From NCBI GenBank assembly GCA_014529385.2, contig CM043956.1, positions 89,585,221 to 89,649,220 of the forward strand: a DNA stretch of 64,000 nucleotides. The letters run 5' to 3'. The position numbers and the translations under genes are program-made. Under the pieces are notes generated by a model. It saw only the letters and a list, made by a program, of their open reading frames with translations. It was not told the DNA's origin and did not search any database. The DNA comes from Adiantum capillus-veneris (lineage: Eukaryota; Streptophyta; Polypodiopsida; Polypodiales; Pteridaceae). How positions within the stretch are numbered: position 1 is the first letter of the stretch; each line of letters begins with the position of its first letter. Shown piece after piece: positions 47,027 to 57,987 of this stretch.

Positions 47027-47400
47027 CTATCTCCCTCTCTCTTTGTTAGGCATGGTAAACACCCAGCTCTCCCAATCCTGCTTAGCCCCTATTGCAAGTA
47101 GCCATGGCCTACCCAAGATGATTGGATAAGCATTGTCACTTTCTTTCTTCACAAAGAAATCGATTAGGCACTCAATGCCCATCACTTTCACTCTTACATC
47201 TTGAGCCACGCCCAAACACCTGGCTTTGCTATGGTTAGACATTCTCATGCGTACATTCGATCTAGCTATTTCTTTAATACCCATCTCCTTCATAGCAGCC
47301 TCCGTCATGATGCAAACCTACGCTCCACCATCTATATAGGCATGAACTTGCATCCTCTTTTCAATGACCGCATCCACTAGAGGAAGGACATCTGTCGGAC
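47027..47400 (-). pseudogene. G1 protease
   Basis: HAYIDGGA followed by a TAG, then VCIMTEAAMKEMGIKE, and the flap-like IILGRPWLLAIGA. Retroviral-type aspartic protease with DGG in place of the usual DSG/DTG and a nonsense codon right after the active site. It would cleave the gag-pol polyprotein. Confidence 0.7.
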
Positions 47401-47838
47401 TATACCCACTCTCAATGACATGTTTTGCATTGCATGCACATTTCGCTTAGCCTTAGGCAGCCTCGTGCTAACGCTTGTAGACCATTGTCTTTGCAGCTTG
47501 GGATTCAAAGCCAACAACTGACCAAAGGTAATGTTAGCCTTTTGATTTTGAACATCGCTTACCAGGTCGTATTCGGGGTAGCCACGCCCTAGCTAAAAGT
47601 CTGCTTGCTTGATTTTGCAACGCCTCCTCTTCTTGCTAGTTTTTGGCTGCTCCTTGCCTTTGTACACTTTCTCTTTATCTTTACGGGCCCTTGTTTCCCG
47701 CTTGGTTTCTGTCTCCCTTTCCATCCTTGCTCTTTTGTTGGCCAAAAATTCAACATCCTGCTTATCCACTCCGATAATGTTCACCCTAGGGACTTCACCA
47801 CCATCCGAAGGAGATGGCTACACCTGATTCCTGACTAC
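47401..47838 (-). pseudogene. G1 gag-protease linker
   Basis: Lysine/arginine-rich open stretch (VEFLANKRARMERETETKRE) at 47593-47784 and decayed flanks. No domain recognised. Confidence 0.45.
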
Positions 47839-48236
47839 CTACTCCCTTAGGCAATTGAGCTGTGCTTGGCCTCTACCTCTGCCAAATAGTGGATAAATAC
47901 TGCCTCTTTCCCTTAGCGGATGAGGGCAATCTGGTGCATAGTGCCCTTCTTCACCGCAATTGTAACACCGGTCGGGTAGTGTCCTTGCCCTACCCCTTGC
48001 TCCTCTTGGTTGACCTCTATCCATCACGCTTAGCCGCAATTCTTGCATTCGCTCATACAAATCTTGCACGGTTCACACCCAACTTTGTGGCACAACGGCT
48101 ACACCTCGGTTTGCCTGGTTCTCATCATGAACCGCATCCCTCAGACCCTGAGGTTGGACCACCTCTTCATAACCCCACACACCCTGTTCAATCTTCTTTT
48201 TTATTTTCCTGCTTTTTGCCTTTGCGATGGACACTG
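47839..48236 (-). pseudogene. G1 gag C-terminus with zinc knuckle
   Basis: Continues gag after the copia-1 insertion: AVSIAKAKSRKIKKKIEQGV, a TGA after VVPQSWV (about 48070), then DLYERMQELRLSVMDRGQ and an intact knuckle CYNCGEEGHYAPDC (CX2CX4HX4C) that binds element RNA. Stop at 47839-47841. Joined to 53767 with one CACCA the frame reads PKNYNG-AVSIAK. Confidence 0.8.
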
Positions 48237-48241
48237 CACCA
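48237..48241 (+). repeat. Target-site duplication of copia-1 (left)
   Basis: CACCA; second copy at 53762-53766. Confidence 0.95.
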
Positions 48242-48485
48242 TGTTGGGTTAAAGGCCTAAATAACCCCTTTTTGTACATTTTTATACTCGGACACATTTT
48301 TTAAAGGTCACTTATAATAAAAGTGGAAAAACCCAAAACTCACTTATTGAGTTTTTCCCAAAAACGTGAGCCCTCTCTCTTCTGCTAGTGCTTCCTCTCC
48401 TGCTGGCCTACGCCTCCCCTCTCTGCACACACAGTGCACTTCCTCGCGTGCTCTTTCACTTGCACACACCACCGCGTGCTCATCA
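48242..48485 (+). repeat. copia-1 5' LTR
   Basis: 244 bp, TGTTGGGTTAAAGGCC...GCTCATCA. It lacks about 21 bp of a perfect hairpin present in the 3' LTR. Confidence 0.95.
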
Positions 48486-48487
48486 AC

Positions 48488-48500
48488 TGGTATCAGAGCC
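48488..48500 (+). promoter_or_regulatory. copia-1 primer-binding site
   Basis: TGGTATCAGAGCC two bases after the LTR, complementary to initiator Met tRNA. Confidence 0.95.
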
Positions 48501-49240
48501 TCGATTAGGTTTTGCCCCAAACCTGCAAACGCTGAATTTCAGCCAAGAAGGTCAACTTTCACGCGAGATTTTGCAATTTCGTCGCCAAAGGACTCGTCCC
48601 CGGACACTAGAGAGCTCTAGCAACCCAAATTGACCCAAAACATGCTGAAATTAGGTCAAAAACAAGAAATTACAGGTTATGACAGCAAAATACAGGTTTT
48701 GCAAATGATATAATAAGGTGTGGGAATACTTTTGCTAAGTCCCCGCTACCCGAAAACCCTGAAATTGTCGAAAAACAAGCCCTAAAACAGGTGTTTTAAG
48801 AAAATTTCAGATTTGCGCAGGTTTTTGCAAGTGTTTTTGTGGTGCAATTACATTGGGAAAAGTGCAAATTGATGCAATCTACGCACATTTGACAAATTTT
48901 GTCGATGTATGACCATTTGTGGCTCAATTTCATGCAATTTTGATGTTATAAATTGGGGCTTTTGCGCTTACATGCTTCTAAAGGCTGTGTATTAGCCTTA
49001 TGTATGTCTTCTGAGGCTAAAAACAACTAAATTTGTTGTTTTCAAGCACAAATTTGCTCACTGAAATTTCCTGCGCATAAATTTCAGAAATTGAATTTTG
49101 TGCCCAAATCGACCTATTTTGCTCCAAATTGCTCCTATGACCATTTGGAGTTGTAGTGCAAACCTTTATGAGGTTGTACTCCGATTTTTGCGCATTTTGC
49201 CCAAAAATTCAGTGTATTATCCCTCTTATTTCGTGCAACT
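48501..49240 (+). other. copia-1 leader
   Basis: About 0.74 kb AT-rich untranslated leader; no convincing ORF. Confidence 0.6.
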
Positions 49241-50008
49241 ATGGACTCGTCTTCTTCGGATGTGAAGAACCTCTTCGAGATTAGGAGGTTCGATGGTACA
49301 TGTTTTGATCTTTGGAAACACAGGATCCAAGGAATCCTATTTCTTAAGGATTGCGAAGGGGCACTTGAACAGGTGAAGCCACAGAATATGACGGATGAAG
49401 CATGGGTTAGCATGAACAGGAAGGCCATTACATACATTAAAATGGCCATGACCGATGAGATCGTCATTGATGTGAAAGGTCTCACGATTGCTTTTGATGT
49501 GTGGGAGAAGTTGAAGGGAATGTATGAAAATACAACGCCTGTCAACCAAGTGCACTTGATGCGAAAACTTGTTGGCATGCAACTAGATGAGTCCAAGAGC
49601 GCGACAGAGCACTTGTCATTATTCGCAGGTACTTTGTCGCAGTTACACGATTCTGGCTTGCCCCCTTTTGATGATAAGCTGAAAGCTATCTTCTTGCTTA
49701 TGACCTTACCTGAGTCATGGAAAACTTTGGTTGTTTCGTTGTCCAATAACCCCAATTTGACCTTTGATGGTGTTAGGGGTTCTATCTTGAACGAAGAAAT
49801 AAGGAGGAAAGCAAGTGGAGAGGGAGGCAGCTCTGCCAACATGGTTAGAGGCAGGACAGAAAAGAAGAATGCTTATGCACAAAGGAGTAAGAGTAAGAGT
49901 AAAGAAAGGGAAAATGCAAGCAAAGGCAAGGGTGATGTGACTTGCTATCAATGTGGCAGGAAAGGTCACAAGAAACCCGATTTTGCAGGTACTATAAAGC
50001 TGAGTTAG
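49241..50008 (+). pseudogene. copia-1 gag
   Basis: ATG 49241, 255 codons in this frame. MDSSSSDVKNLFEIRRFDGT, CFDLWKHRIQGILFLKDC, AFDVWEKLKGMYENTTPVNQ, LMRKLVGMQLDESKSATEHL, FLLMTLPESWKTLVVSLSN: the copia gag (UBN2) order. The zinc knuckle CYQCGRKGHKKPD loses its last Cys because an indel (gattttgcag) shifts the frame near 49983. The intended sequence continues one frame over, then meets TAG at 50068-50070. Gag would otherwise form the cytoplasmic particle. Confidence 0.85.
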
Positions 50009-50070
50009 AAAGGAAAAAGAATGGTGGAGACAAAAAGAAAGAGAAGAAGGAAGTCAAGGCAGATGCATAG

Positions 50071-51868
50071 GATAGCTCAAATGACAAAGAGAAGGCCAAT
50101 GTGGCTTCTAGTGTCTTGATTGAGGAGCTGTCAGATGTAGAGGACATCTTGTGTGCCACTTTGTCAGATGATGATGCTTATGACTTTGATGCCTCTCTAA
50201 ATGTTCATTCACAAGATATGCAGATCACCAAGAGTGATCTTATTGATGCTTTGTTGAGTGTCAATGATGCATTGTCCAAGACTTGGATTGTTGATTCCGG
50301 TGCTTCATTTCATGTGACTCCTATCAAGGAGTGTTTCTCTACTTTTGATGCGGGCAAGCGTGGCCATGTATACCTTGAAAACAATCATGCATGTTCCATT
50401 GAGGGTATTGGCACTGTGCATCTCTCCATAGATGGCACAAATGAGCTTGTCTTGCATGATGTTCGATATGTGCCGGGCTCGAATCAAGAAGAGTCTGCAG
50501 TCTGTTGGTCAGATGGATATGCATGGTTACAGCATCTTGTTTGAGAGAGGGTCATGGAAAATGACTAAAGGCTCAAGGCTGATTGTAAAGGGCACAAAGA
50601 AAGGGACACTTTACTGCATGCATGGAAAGGCCGTGTTGGGCAAGTTTATTGCATTGGCTGAAATTAACTCTCACATGGAGTTGTGGCACAAGAGGCTTGG
50701 CCATATGAGCCAAAAGGGCCTTTCTAAGCTTTGTACTTTGAACAAGCTTGATGCTAAAGGAACAAAGCTTTACTTTTGTAATGAATGTGAATATGGCAAG
50801 CAAGTAAAGCGTTCTTATTACTCTAGTGTCTCTCGTAAATCTTGTGTGCTTGATCTTGTACATTCCGATGTATGTATCATGCCTACTAAGTCTATGGGTG
50901 GTGCATGTTATTTTGTCTCCTTTGTTCATGATCATTCTAGGAAAATTTGGGTTTATTTGCTTAAGTCTAAGGATGAAGCCTTTGCTGCGTTTAAGAGATT
51001 TCATGCATTTGTGACCACCCAAACAGGTAGAAAGCTAAAATGCTTGCATGCAGACAATGGGGGGGAGTACACAAGTGCTGAATTTAACAAGTTTTGTGAA
51101 AATTTGGGCATTAAGAGGGAGCTTACTGTACCATACAGCCCCTCTTCTAATGGCGTGGCTGAAAGATTCAATAGGACACTTTGTGAGAGGGTGAGATGCA
51201 TGATGTCCACAGCTAATCTCTCTCATGGATTTTGGGGAGAAGCTTTGAAAACTGCAGTGCATATATGCAATCGATCCCCTCACATGTCTTTGAAAGGTGA
51301 CATCCCTGAAGAGGTTTTGTCTGGCAAGCCTGCTTCATATGATCACTTATGCATTTTTGGTTGCGAAGCTTTTATGCATGTTAGACCGGAGTTGAGGAGT
51401 AAACTAGATGCGAAGTCCATTAAAGGCCTCTTCATGGGATATGGTGAAGAAGGAGAAATGAGTTACAGGATTTTGTTACCTCGGCTCAAAAGGGTTGTAC
51501 GCAGCTGGGATGTTGTTTTTAATGAGGCAAGGCTGCTTCAAAACAATTGTGCCTCAAAGCATGAACTTAAAAGGGTCAAATTTCAGCATGTCCAGCCACC
51601 TGTTAGGCCTATTTTTGACCCTCAAGATGCACCACATATGGCTGAAAATATAGATGATCCAGTGGTGTTTGAGCCAGATGATGTTGGACAGCAAATTGAG
51701 GCTCTTGAAGGGCATTTGCAGCCAAGAAACAATGCTGAAAACGGTGCTGAAAATGATGTACAGCAGCCCATTGTTGATGATTTTGTAGTGCCACTTGATG
51801 TAAACCCATTTCCGGATAATGTGGATCATTGGGTGAGGCGGTCTACTCGTCAAAGACGGCCTATGAGT
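50071..51868 (+). pseudogene. copia-1 protease and integrase
   Basis: Protease active site WIVDSGASFHVTPIKECFST, then LHDVRYVPG where a one-base indel (about 50480) moves to the next frame. Pre-integrase ELWHKRLGHMSQKGLSKL. Integrase catalytic D in LVHSDVC, D in HADNGGEY, E in NGVAERFNRTL. Then FMGYGEEGEMSYRI and the linker to RT. TGA at 51869-51871 replaces a Trp codon before RT. Protease matures the polyprotein; integrase inserts the cDNA. The rest of the frame (50432-51871) is long and well conserved, so the damage is fairly recent. Confidence 0.9.
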
Positions 51869-51871
51869 TGA

Positions 51872-53461
51872 TATGACCCCTCTTTGCATTACATTATGTT
51901 GACAGATGAGGGAGAGCCTCTTACGTATAAAGAGGCAAAGACATGTGAGCACAGTGACAAGTGGGAGCTTGCTATGCAAGAAGAGATTAAAGCTTTTCAT
52001 GCTAATCATACTTGGGATTTGGTTGAATTGCCCAAAGGAAGGAAGGCTATTCCTAACAAATGGGTGTATAAAATCAAAACTATTGATGCAAAACCCAAGT
52101 ATAAGGCAAGGCTTGTGGCAAAGGGATATGTTCAAACCAAGGGCATAGAATTTCAGGAAGTGTTCTCTCCTGTTGTGAAGATGACCACTTTGCATGTATT
52201 GTTTGCCATTGTGGCTGCTCTTGATTTGAAAATGGACCAAATGGATGTGCATACCACTTTCTTGCATTGTGATGTGGAAGAAGAGCTTTACATGAAGCAA
52301 CCCGAGGGTTTTGTCATCCCTGGCAAGGAACATTTGGTATGTATGCTCAATAGAAGCTTGTATGGGCTGAAACAATCATGCAGACAGTGGTACAAGAAGT
52401 TTGATCACTTCATGCTTAAACATGGTTACAAAAGAAGCCATGCAGACCATTGTTTGTGTACCAAACGTGATGAGGATGGCATCTCGATCATTCTTGTGCT
52501 CTATGTAGACGATATGTTGATAGCTGCAAAGAAAAGAAGCACTGTAGATGCTCTTGAAGGGCAGCTGAAATCTGCGTTTTCAATGAAAGACCTTGGGGCA
52601 ACTGAACATATACTTGGAGTGCATGTTATACGGAAAATAGACAAGCGCCTATTGTATTTGTTGCAAGAAAAGTACATTGAAAAGGTGCTGGACAGATTTA
52701 ACATGGCTGAAGCAAAGCCTCTTGGTGTGCCATTACAGCCATATGTTAAAATCTCCAAGGATGATTGTCCCAAGTTAAAGGAAGAAGCCAATGACATGCC
52801 AAGTGTGCCTTATGCTTCATCTTGTGGTTCACTTATGTATGCTATGGTTTCTACTAGGCCTGACATAGCCCATGCAGTGGGAGTTGTGAGTCGGTTTATG
52901 GCTAATCCAGGCAGGTTGCATTGGGATGTAGTGAAGTCCATTATGAGGTACTGGAAAGGGACTAAAAACAAATGCCTCTGCTATGGTAAAGGACCAATGG
53001 AGCTGAAGGGATTTTGTGACTCTGACATGGCTGGTGATGTGGATACACGGAAATCCACAAGTGGCTATGTATTTACTCTTGCGGGAGGTGCTGTTTCATG
53101 GTGTTCTAGATTGCAAAAGATTGTTGCATTGTCTACTATAGAGGCTGAATATATTTCAGCCATTGAGGCTTCCAAAGAAGCTATTTGGTTAGCACGCCTA
53201 TGCAGTGAGTTTGGATTGCCTACCAAGGCACCTATGCTTGGTTGTGATAGCTAGAGTGCTATATGTCTGGCAAAGAATGCCATGTTTCATGCACGCACAA
53301 AGCATATTGATGTGCAGTATCACTTCATACGAGAAGTGCTTGAGGATGGCCTTATTACATCGGTTAAGGTCCATACATCACAAAATCCAGCTGATGCTCT
53401 CACTAAGTGCTTACCCAAAGCACAACATCATCTATGCATAGAGATGGTGGGAGTCACGTAG
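51872..53461 (+). pseudogene. copia-1 reverse transcriptase and RNase H
   Basis: RT: KWELAMQEEIKAFHANHTWD, NKWVYKIKTIDAKPKYKARL, VFSPVVKMTTLHVLFAIVAA, RSLYGLKQSCRQWYKKFD, catalytic LYVDDMLIAA. RNase H: GFCDSDMAGDVDTRKSTSGY, ALSTIEAEYISAIEASKEA. A TAG at 53252-53254 (for Gln in the usual S-Q-S-A) truncates the frame, after which FHARTKHIDVQYHFIREV and ADALTKCLPKA continue to the true stop at 53461. RT and RNase H make cDNA in the particle. Normal copia length. Confidence 0.92.
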
Positions 53462-53485
53462 CTTAAAGGTGCCATTTATACCTTT

Positions 53486-53496
53486 AAGTGGGAGGT
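53486..53496 (+). promoter_or_regulatory. copia-1 polypurine tract
   Basis: AAGTGGGAGGT directly before the 3' LTR. Confidence 0.9.
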
Positions 53497-53761
53497 TGTT
53501 GGGTTAAAGGCCTAAATAACCCCTTTTTGTACATTTTTATACTTTGTCCAGGTTCATATTGAACCTGGACACATTTTTTAAAGGTCACTTATAATAAAAG
53601 TGGGAAAACCCAAAACTCATTATTGAGTTTTCCCCAAAAACGTGAGCCCTCTCCCTTCTGCTAGCGCTTCCTCTCCTGCTTGCCTTCGCCTCCCCTCTCT
53701 ACACACACACTGCACTTCCTCGCGTGCTCTTTCACTTGCACACACTGTCGCGCGCTCATCA
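53497..53761 (+). repeat. copia-1 3' LTR
   Basis: 265 bp; like the 5' LTR but with a complete hairpin at 53545-53571 and scattered substitutions. TSD CACCA follows at 53762-53766. Confidence 0.95.
53545..53571 (+). promoter_or_regulatory. Perfect 12-bp hairpin in copia-1 LTR
   Basis: TGTCCAGGTTCA, TAT, TGAACCTGGACA: 12-bp arms with a 3-base loop. In the 5' LTR one arm and the loop are deleted (only ggacac remains). Confidence 0.95.
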
Positions 53762-53766
53762 CACCA

Positions 53767-54221
53767 TTATAGTTTTTTGGACTCTCAAGTTCTACTTTCT
53801 CCCTCACTTTAGGATGCACGCATTCCATGAATTTATATAGTTTGAAGTAGTCGCCATTGGCCAATTGCATGGCACAAGCTAACTCTGCCCAACACACTTC
53901 AAAACGATCCAAAAGCAAACTGAACTCTTCACTTACATCCTTCTTGAGTGCCTTCAGTTTGGCATCCATCTCGACTGGGGACGCCTCTTTGCGGAAATCA
54001 TGTAGGAAACGTGCCCGTAGATCCAGCCAAGCATGCCTCAGCTCACCTTCCAAATCTTCATACCATACCTTTGCTTTCCCGCCCATCACCAAAGGAAACG
54101 TCTGCATCTTGCTGTCCTCGTTTGGCATACGCAATGATAGCATATACAACTCAAAGTCTGCAACCCACTCATTAGGATTGTCTTCACCTATAAAAATCGG
54201 CCCGTAGCTTCGAGAAGCCAT
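53767..54221 (-). pseudogene. G1 gag, N-terminal part
   Basis: ATG at 54221 (MASRSYGPIFIGEDNPNEW), then ADFELYMLSLRMPNEDSK, GGKAKVWYEDLEGELRHAW, LRARFLHDFRKEA and LAAC-like AELACAMQLANGDYFKLY. The pattern W-x(n)-L-x2-F is that of gypsy retrotransposon gag, as in the left-edge gag. The frame is open to NYNG at 53767, where copia-1 interrupts it; the remainder is at 47839-48236. The ATG is chosen for its position downstream of the primer-binding site; the same frame is open further upstream. Confidence 0.8.
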
Positions 54222-54276
54222 GTCTACCAACACCAAAAACTGCTTCTCTTCACCTAATTGGGAGCAATCAGTGTGC

Positions 54277-54294
54277 TCCTCAGTGGGGGCACCA
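54277..54294 (-). promoter_or_regulatory. G1 primer-binding site (non-iMet type)
   Basis: TGGTGCCCCCACTGAGGA on the minus strand, 5 bases from the LTR. 16 of 18 identical to the site at 1504-1521. Confidence 0.55.
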
Positions 54295-54299
54295 GAAGA

Positions 54300-54514
54300 T
54301 GGACAAGGGGAATATGCCAGCACACAAGCAGATGCCTCTCTATAGCTCAAGGCACTCACAACACCCCTATCCTCTCAAACACACCTTCAAAATACGCACT
54401 GCTTGTTAGCAGAGCTCCGCCTGCACGTCACCTAATCCCACACACCTTTAATAGTACCGCAATTGAACTCACCTACACCACAATGCTCAATACTTGCCCT
54501 CCAGCATAGATGAC

Positions 54515-54567
<53 letters not shown>

Positions 54568-55606
54568 GATTCACACATTGACTGGCTCAAGGTGTACACA
54601 CACACACGTACATGACACTGTGAATTGCACAATAGCATAAGACGAGAATAGGGGGGAAGGGGGAAGACACCAAAGTGTGGGCAGTCCGTGCTTTCCTTTG
54701 CTCAACACAACCTAGTACAAATAGCCTCGTCAGCAAAGCCTCAACGGGCACAAAAAACTGATCACGGCAACCCTTGTAGGTACCATCGCCGGGAACCAAA
54801 CTTTTCTCCTCTTGCGTTTGTTGTCAAGGCATGCATGCACATGAGCTCCTCCCTCTCGAGCTCTCGTCGCTCGAAAGACGTCCATCCAGGAACCTCCTCT
54901 TGAGCTTTCTTTTTTTCCCTTGAGTCCAACGACCCTTTTGCCTTTCCATTTATGCCCAAGAGGACTTAGAGTACTTGGTTCGCACACCGTCGGTGCTCCA
55001 GGTGCCCGAGTTTTCCGAACACCTCTCTCGCCAAGGTACCCCTTGCCAGCTTCAAAACCAGAGAGCTTTGCCGCATTCCAACCACTTCACACCCTTCAAC
55101 GGAAAATCGCAAAAGTGGAAGAAAAATCGAGTTCGCTCCCCTACCGCGATTGCTGCCGACTTGAAGTGGGCCATCTTGATGCCCTTGACTCCTATTGGCG
55201 AGCCGCAAATTTTGGATGACTTCCCATGTCACATGAAACTTTCTAGAACCTTGGCAAGCTCAAAAATATCCCTGTTAGCACGCCTACCAACGCGACACGA
55301 TGAGCACATACCCGACTCTCGACAAATATTCCACAGGCCATAACTTGACCTTTGAGCTCCAAAGGGCAATCCGAAAAGACCGACATGATCCACAGCTCTA
55401 GATTTATGCGTGTATCCACTGATTCCAATTTTGGCCACTTGTTTGTACCTGCCCTACCCGTCGGGGTTGTGCAAAGAATTCCATATTCGGACAATCATAA
55501 CTTTCACACCGGAAATCCATTTGAGGAGCTGTCTGGACCAACTTGCAGAGCATCTTGAAGATCATATTCTAGAGCATCAAACCTGCATCTTGAGCACCTT
55601 TACCTA
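54300..55606 (-). repeat. G1 5' LTR, inner part
   Basis: Starts tggacaagggg on the plus strand. Matches 36546-37915 apart from two large indels. Contains (TC)n at 54519-54566. Cut by CACTA after CTA at 55606 and continues at 62321. Confidence 0.75.
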
Positions 55607-55860
55607 CACTACAAGAGGTTGTGTGCACTTTCGACAATTTTAACGACGAAAATATATTGGGTTTTTATACTCACGGCGTCGCTAAGACCGTCGCTAATAG
55701 CATTGGTACGGGAACGTCGCTATGAGTGTCGCTATGGATATCGCTATATAGCGATGCATATAGCGATGACCATAACAACGCTTACCGGCTACCTATAGCG
55801 ACGTTCATAGCGACGCTGCAGAGCCTTATATAATGACACTTATAGCGACGCCCGAGAGTA
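55607..55860. repeat. CACTA terminal and subterminal repeats, left
   Basis: TIR 55607-55619, then many copies of atagcgacg/cgtcgctat on both strands, the expected binding sites of a TNP1-type protein. Confidence 0.85.
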
Positions 55861-56284
55861 AAAAACTTTGGTGGCAGGGAATTCAATGCCCTGCCACCTA
55901 TCAACCATATTGAATGTTTCAATAATAGAGTAAACCTAAATACCTTTGAAAGAAAGTGCAAGCTTAGGTATAGACCCAAAGTAGTCACCACAAGACAATA
56001 TAACCATTAACTCCATCATCCATAGTATTGTTTGCAGAATAAAGATACAAAACTGACAAAAGTAAATTGATAAAAGTAAATCAATGACAATTGTACACAT
56101 CATACGCAAAATCACTTGATTGTTAAACTTTGCAAATGTAATAGTTACAACACCATTGTCATTATCGAGAAAATATACCTGGTTTTCTAATAGTTACAAA
56201 AAGACGTATACACGTCATATCATGATACATATGCTATGACAAAAGGAAACTAATGCTATCTAGCTACAGCTATACTGGCATCAT
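55861..56284 (-). other. CACTA 3' non-coding region
   Basis: AT-rich, no ORF; lies between the subterminal repeats and the last tnp1-type exon. Confidence 0.5.
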
Positions 56285-57590
56285 CTAATCAGACGTCTTA
56301 TCGCGTCCAAGTGGCGTATCTGTCAGATTCTGCAAAAAAAAACAATAAGACAGCTTTCTGTAAGTATAAACATATAATTTACAAAAAAATACAACAAATA
56401 GAAAAGAGTAAACCCTAAAACTTACCATGCTGCTGCGAGAACTCAGAATGTCCATCAGGGCGTTTAAGCCCTTCTTGCCTACATACTCGCGCTCGTACGG
56501 TGTGGGGTCACGTCCTATCATCAACCACTATCAAAACATACAAAGAATCCATTATGTTAGAATTAAAAAACCCCTAAACCCTAAACTATCAAACCTAAAG
56601 AGCAATGAGAAAACTCTTAAAAAATCGGCCTCAAATGATGCCCACCTGCCGCTCCCCAAGTGGTGTGAGCTCCCTGCCTCTAGTCGCGCTTTGGCTGCCT
56701 CCTTTTGTTGCTTCCACTTGTTAGGATTCTCGCACGCTGCTTTCTTTGCATTCTTCCAATCTTCTTTGGCCAGCAAATTTGGTTTGTTCCACCCATGCTT
56801 TATTGCTTTTTGCACTTCAGAACGCTTGTGCTTGCAGTATTCGCGCATTTGAATCTTCCTCAGGTCTTCATTGAAGTGGTCATCCCGTATTGAAACGAGA
56901 AACTCGTCATGTAGCATGCTAATGAATCTGTCTTTTAAATCACTTGGTACTTCACTCCATGTGTTTAGTATGTAGTGTCTATAACCTGAGAGCAAAGACC
57001 GTGCATGCATGAGATCACCTTCTTGCCTTCATCATCCAAGATGATGCCGCCGCTGAAGTCGACGGAGTAAGGCAAGCCCTCTCCCTAGTGACGCATGAAC
57101 CTGGGTGTCCCGACAGGGTCTCTAGCAGCATGTCGATGGGGGTACGGACGTCAGGTGTCTCCATTGGAGTCTGGGCCCCGAAGCGAGGAGTATAGAATGG
57201 GGTGACTCTCGGAGGAGTAGGTAGTGGTGTGTAGCTACTAGGAACGGCCGTCAGCCGCACAAAACCTGGCGTGGATGACGATGCTGTGGCTCATGTGGGG
57301 ACGGGCAAAGAAGGGGAAGGCAAAGAGCCTCGTCAAACACGAGGCGGTGTCGAGGCATCGACGGCGGCATCCCCACAACAACCGCCGCCGCCACCACTAG
57401 AGCGTCGGTGCCTAGACGAGTGTGAAGATCGTCTTGTTGACACCGAAGCTTCGGAGCGTGCTGAATGCTCCATAATAGAGGGAGACGCTAAAGGAGTAGG
57501 AACGCGTGATAGTGCTCCAGAGCAATGACGATCCTCGTACCACTGCCTCTGTTGGGGTGACAAAGAAGAAAGAAACTCATCATCATCCAT
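56285..57590 (-). pseudogene. TNP1-type (Transposase_24-like) gene of the CACTA element
   Basis: Minus strand, ATG 57590 (MDDDEFLSSLSPQQRQWYED), a Ser/Arg/Gly-rich N-terminus ending at TGA 57333-57335, a Pro-rich stretch (57015-57260), then the conserved core: HYILNTWSEVPSDLKDRF, RKIQMREYCKHKRSEVQKAI, HGWNKPNLLAKEDWKNAKK. Next come REYVGKKGLNALMDILSSRS with a donor GTAAGT and a last exon NLTDTPLGRDKTSD after an acceptor GCAG (stop at 56285). Such proteins bind subterminal repeats and assist transposition. The in-frame TGA and shifts between parts may be introns or damage; I call it a probable pseudogene. Confidence 0.6.
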
Positions 57591-57654
57591 ACTTGCATTA
57601 AACACAGAAACATTTAATCTTAATATTGAATGAATGGAGAAGAAAACATGGACA

Positions 57655-57657
<3 letters not shown>

Positions 57658-57689
<32 letters not shown>
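57658..57689. repeat. (GA)n tract in CACTA
   Basis: About 16 GA units. Confidence 0.9.
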
Positions 57690-57692
<3 letters not shown>

Positions 57693-57776
57693 ACTCATAA
57701 AGAGGGAGGGATTCATGTGTAGAGATATTTCATTGAAGTTATTGTGAATTTGTAAAAGCACTGCGCTCCAGGTACG

Positions 57777-57987
57777 ATGGAGATTGAAGCTGCAATCACG
57801 AAGGTGATCCGTCTCTGCTCATAGATGCTGCTCGTCCCACCGCTAGATCTAGTTGATCGGGTGAAAGAGACGCTAAGAAGCAGTAGTGCGTCTCTTTCAC
57901 CCGATCAACTAGATCTAGCGGTGGGACGAGCAACATCTATGAGCAGAGACGGATCACTTCCTTCTCAATTGCAGCTTCAATCTCCAT
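57777..57987. repeat. Near-perfect hairpin, arms 97 and 100 bp, loop 14
   Basis: Left arm 57777-57873, right arm 57888-57987, loop 57874-57887. The arms differ by a 3-bp indel and a few substitutions. Each arm reads the same short peptide start (MEIEAAI) in opposite directions, so a transposon exon has been duplicated in inverted orientation. Confidence 0.95.

Larger units (their letters stand above)
48242..53761 (+). mobile_element. Ty1/copia element copia-1, 5520 bp, complete ends
   Basis: 5' LTR 48242-48485, 3' LTR 53497-53761, TSD CACCA on both sides, iMet primer-binding site 48488-48500, purine tract AAGTGGGAGGT at 53486-53496. Coding order gag, protease, integrase, RT, RNase H. Inserted antisense within the gag of G1. 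All coding frames are interrupted, so it needs help to move. Confidence 0.95.
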
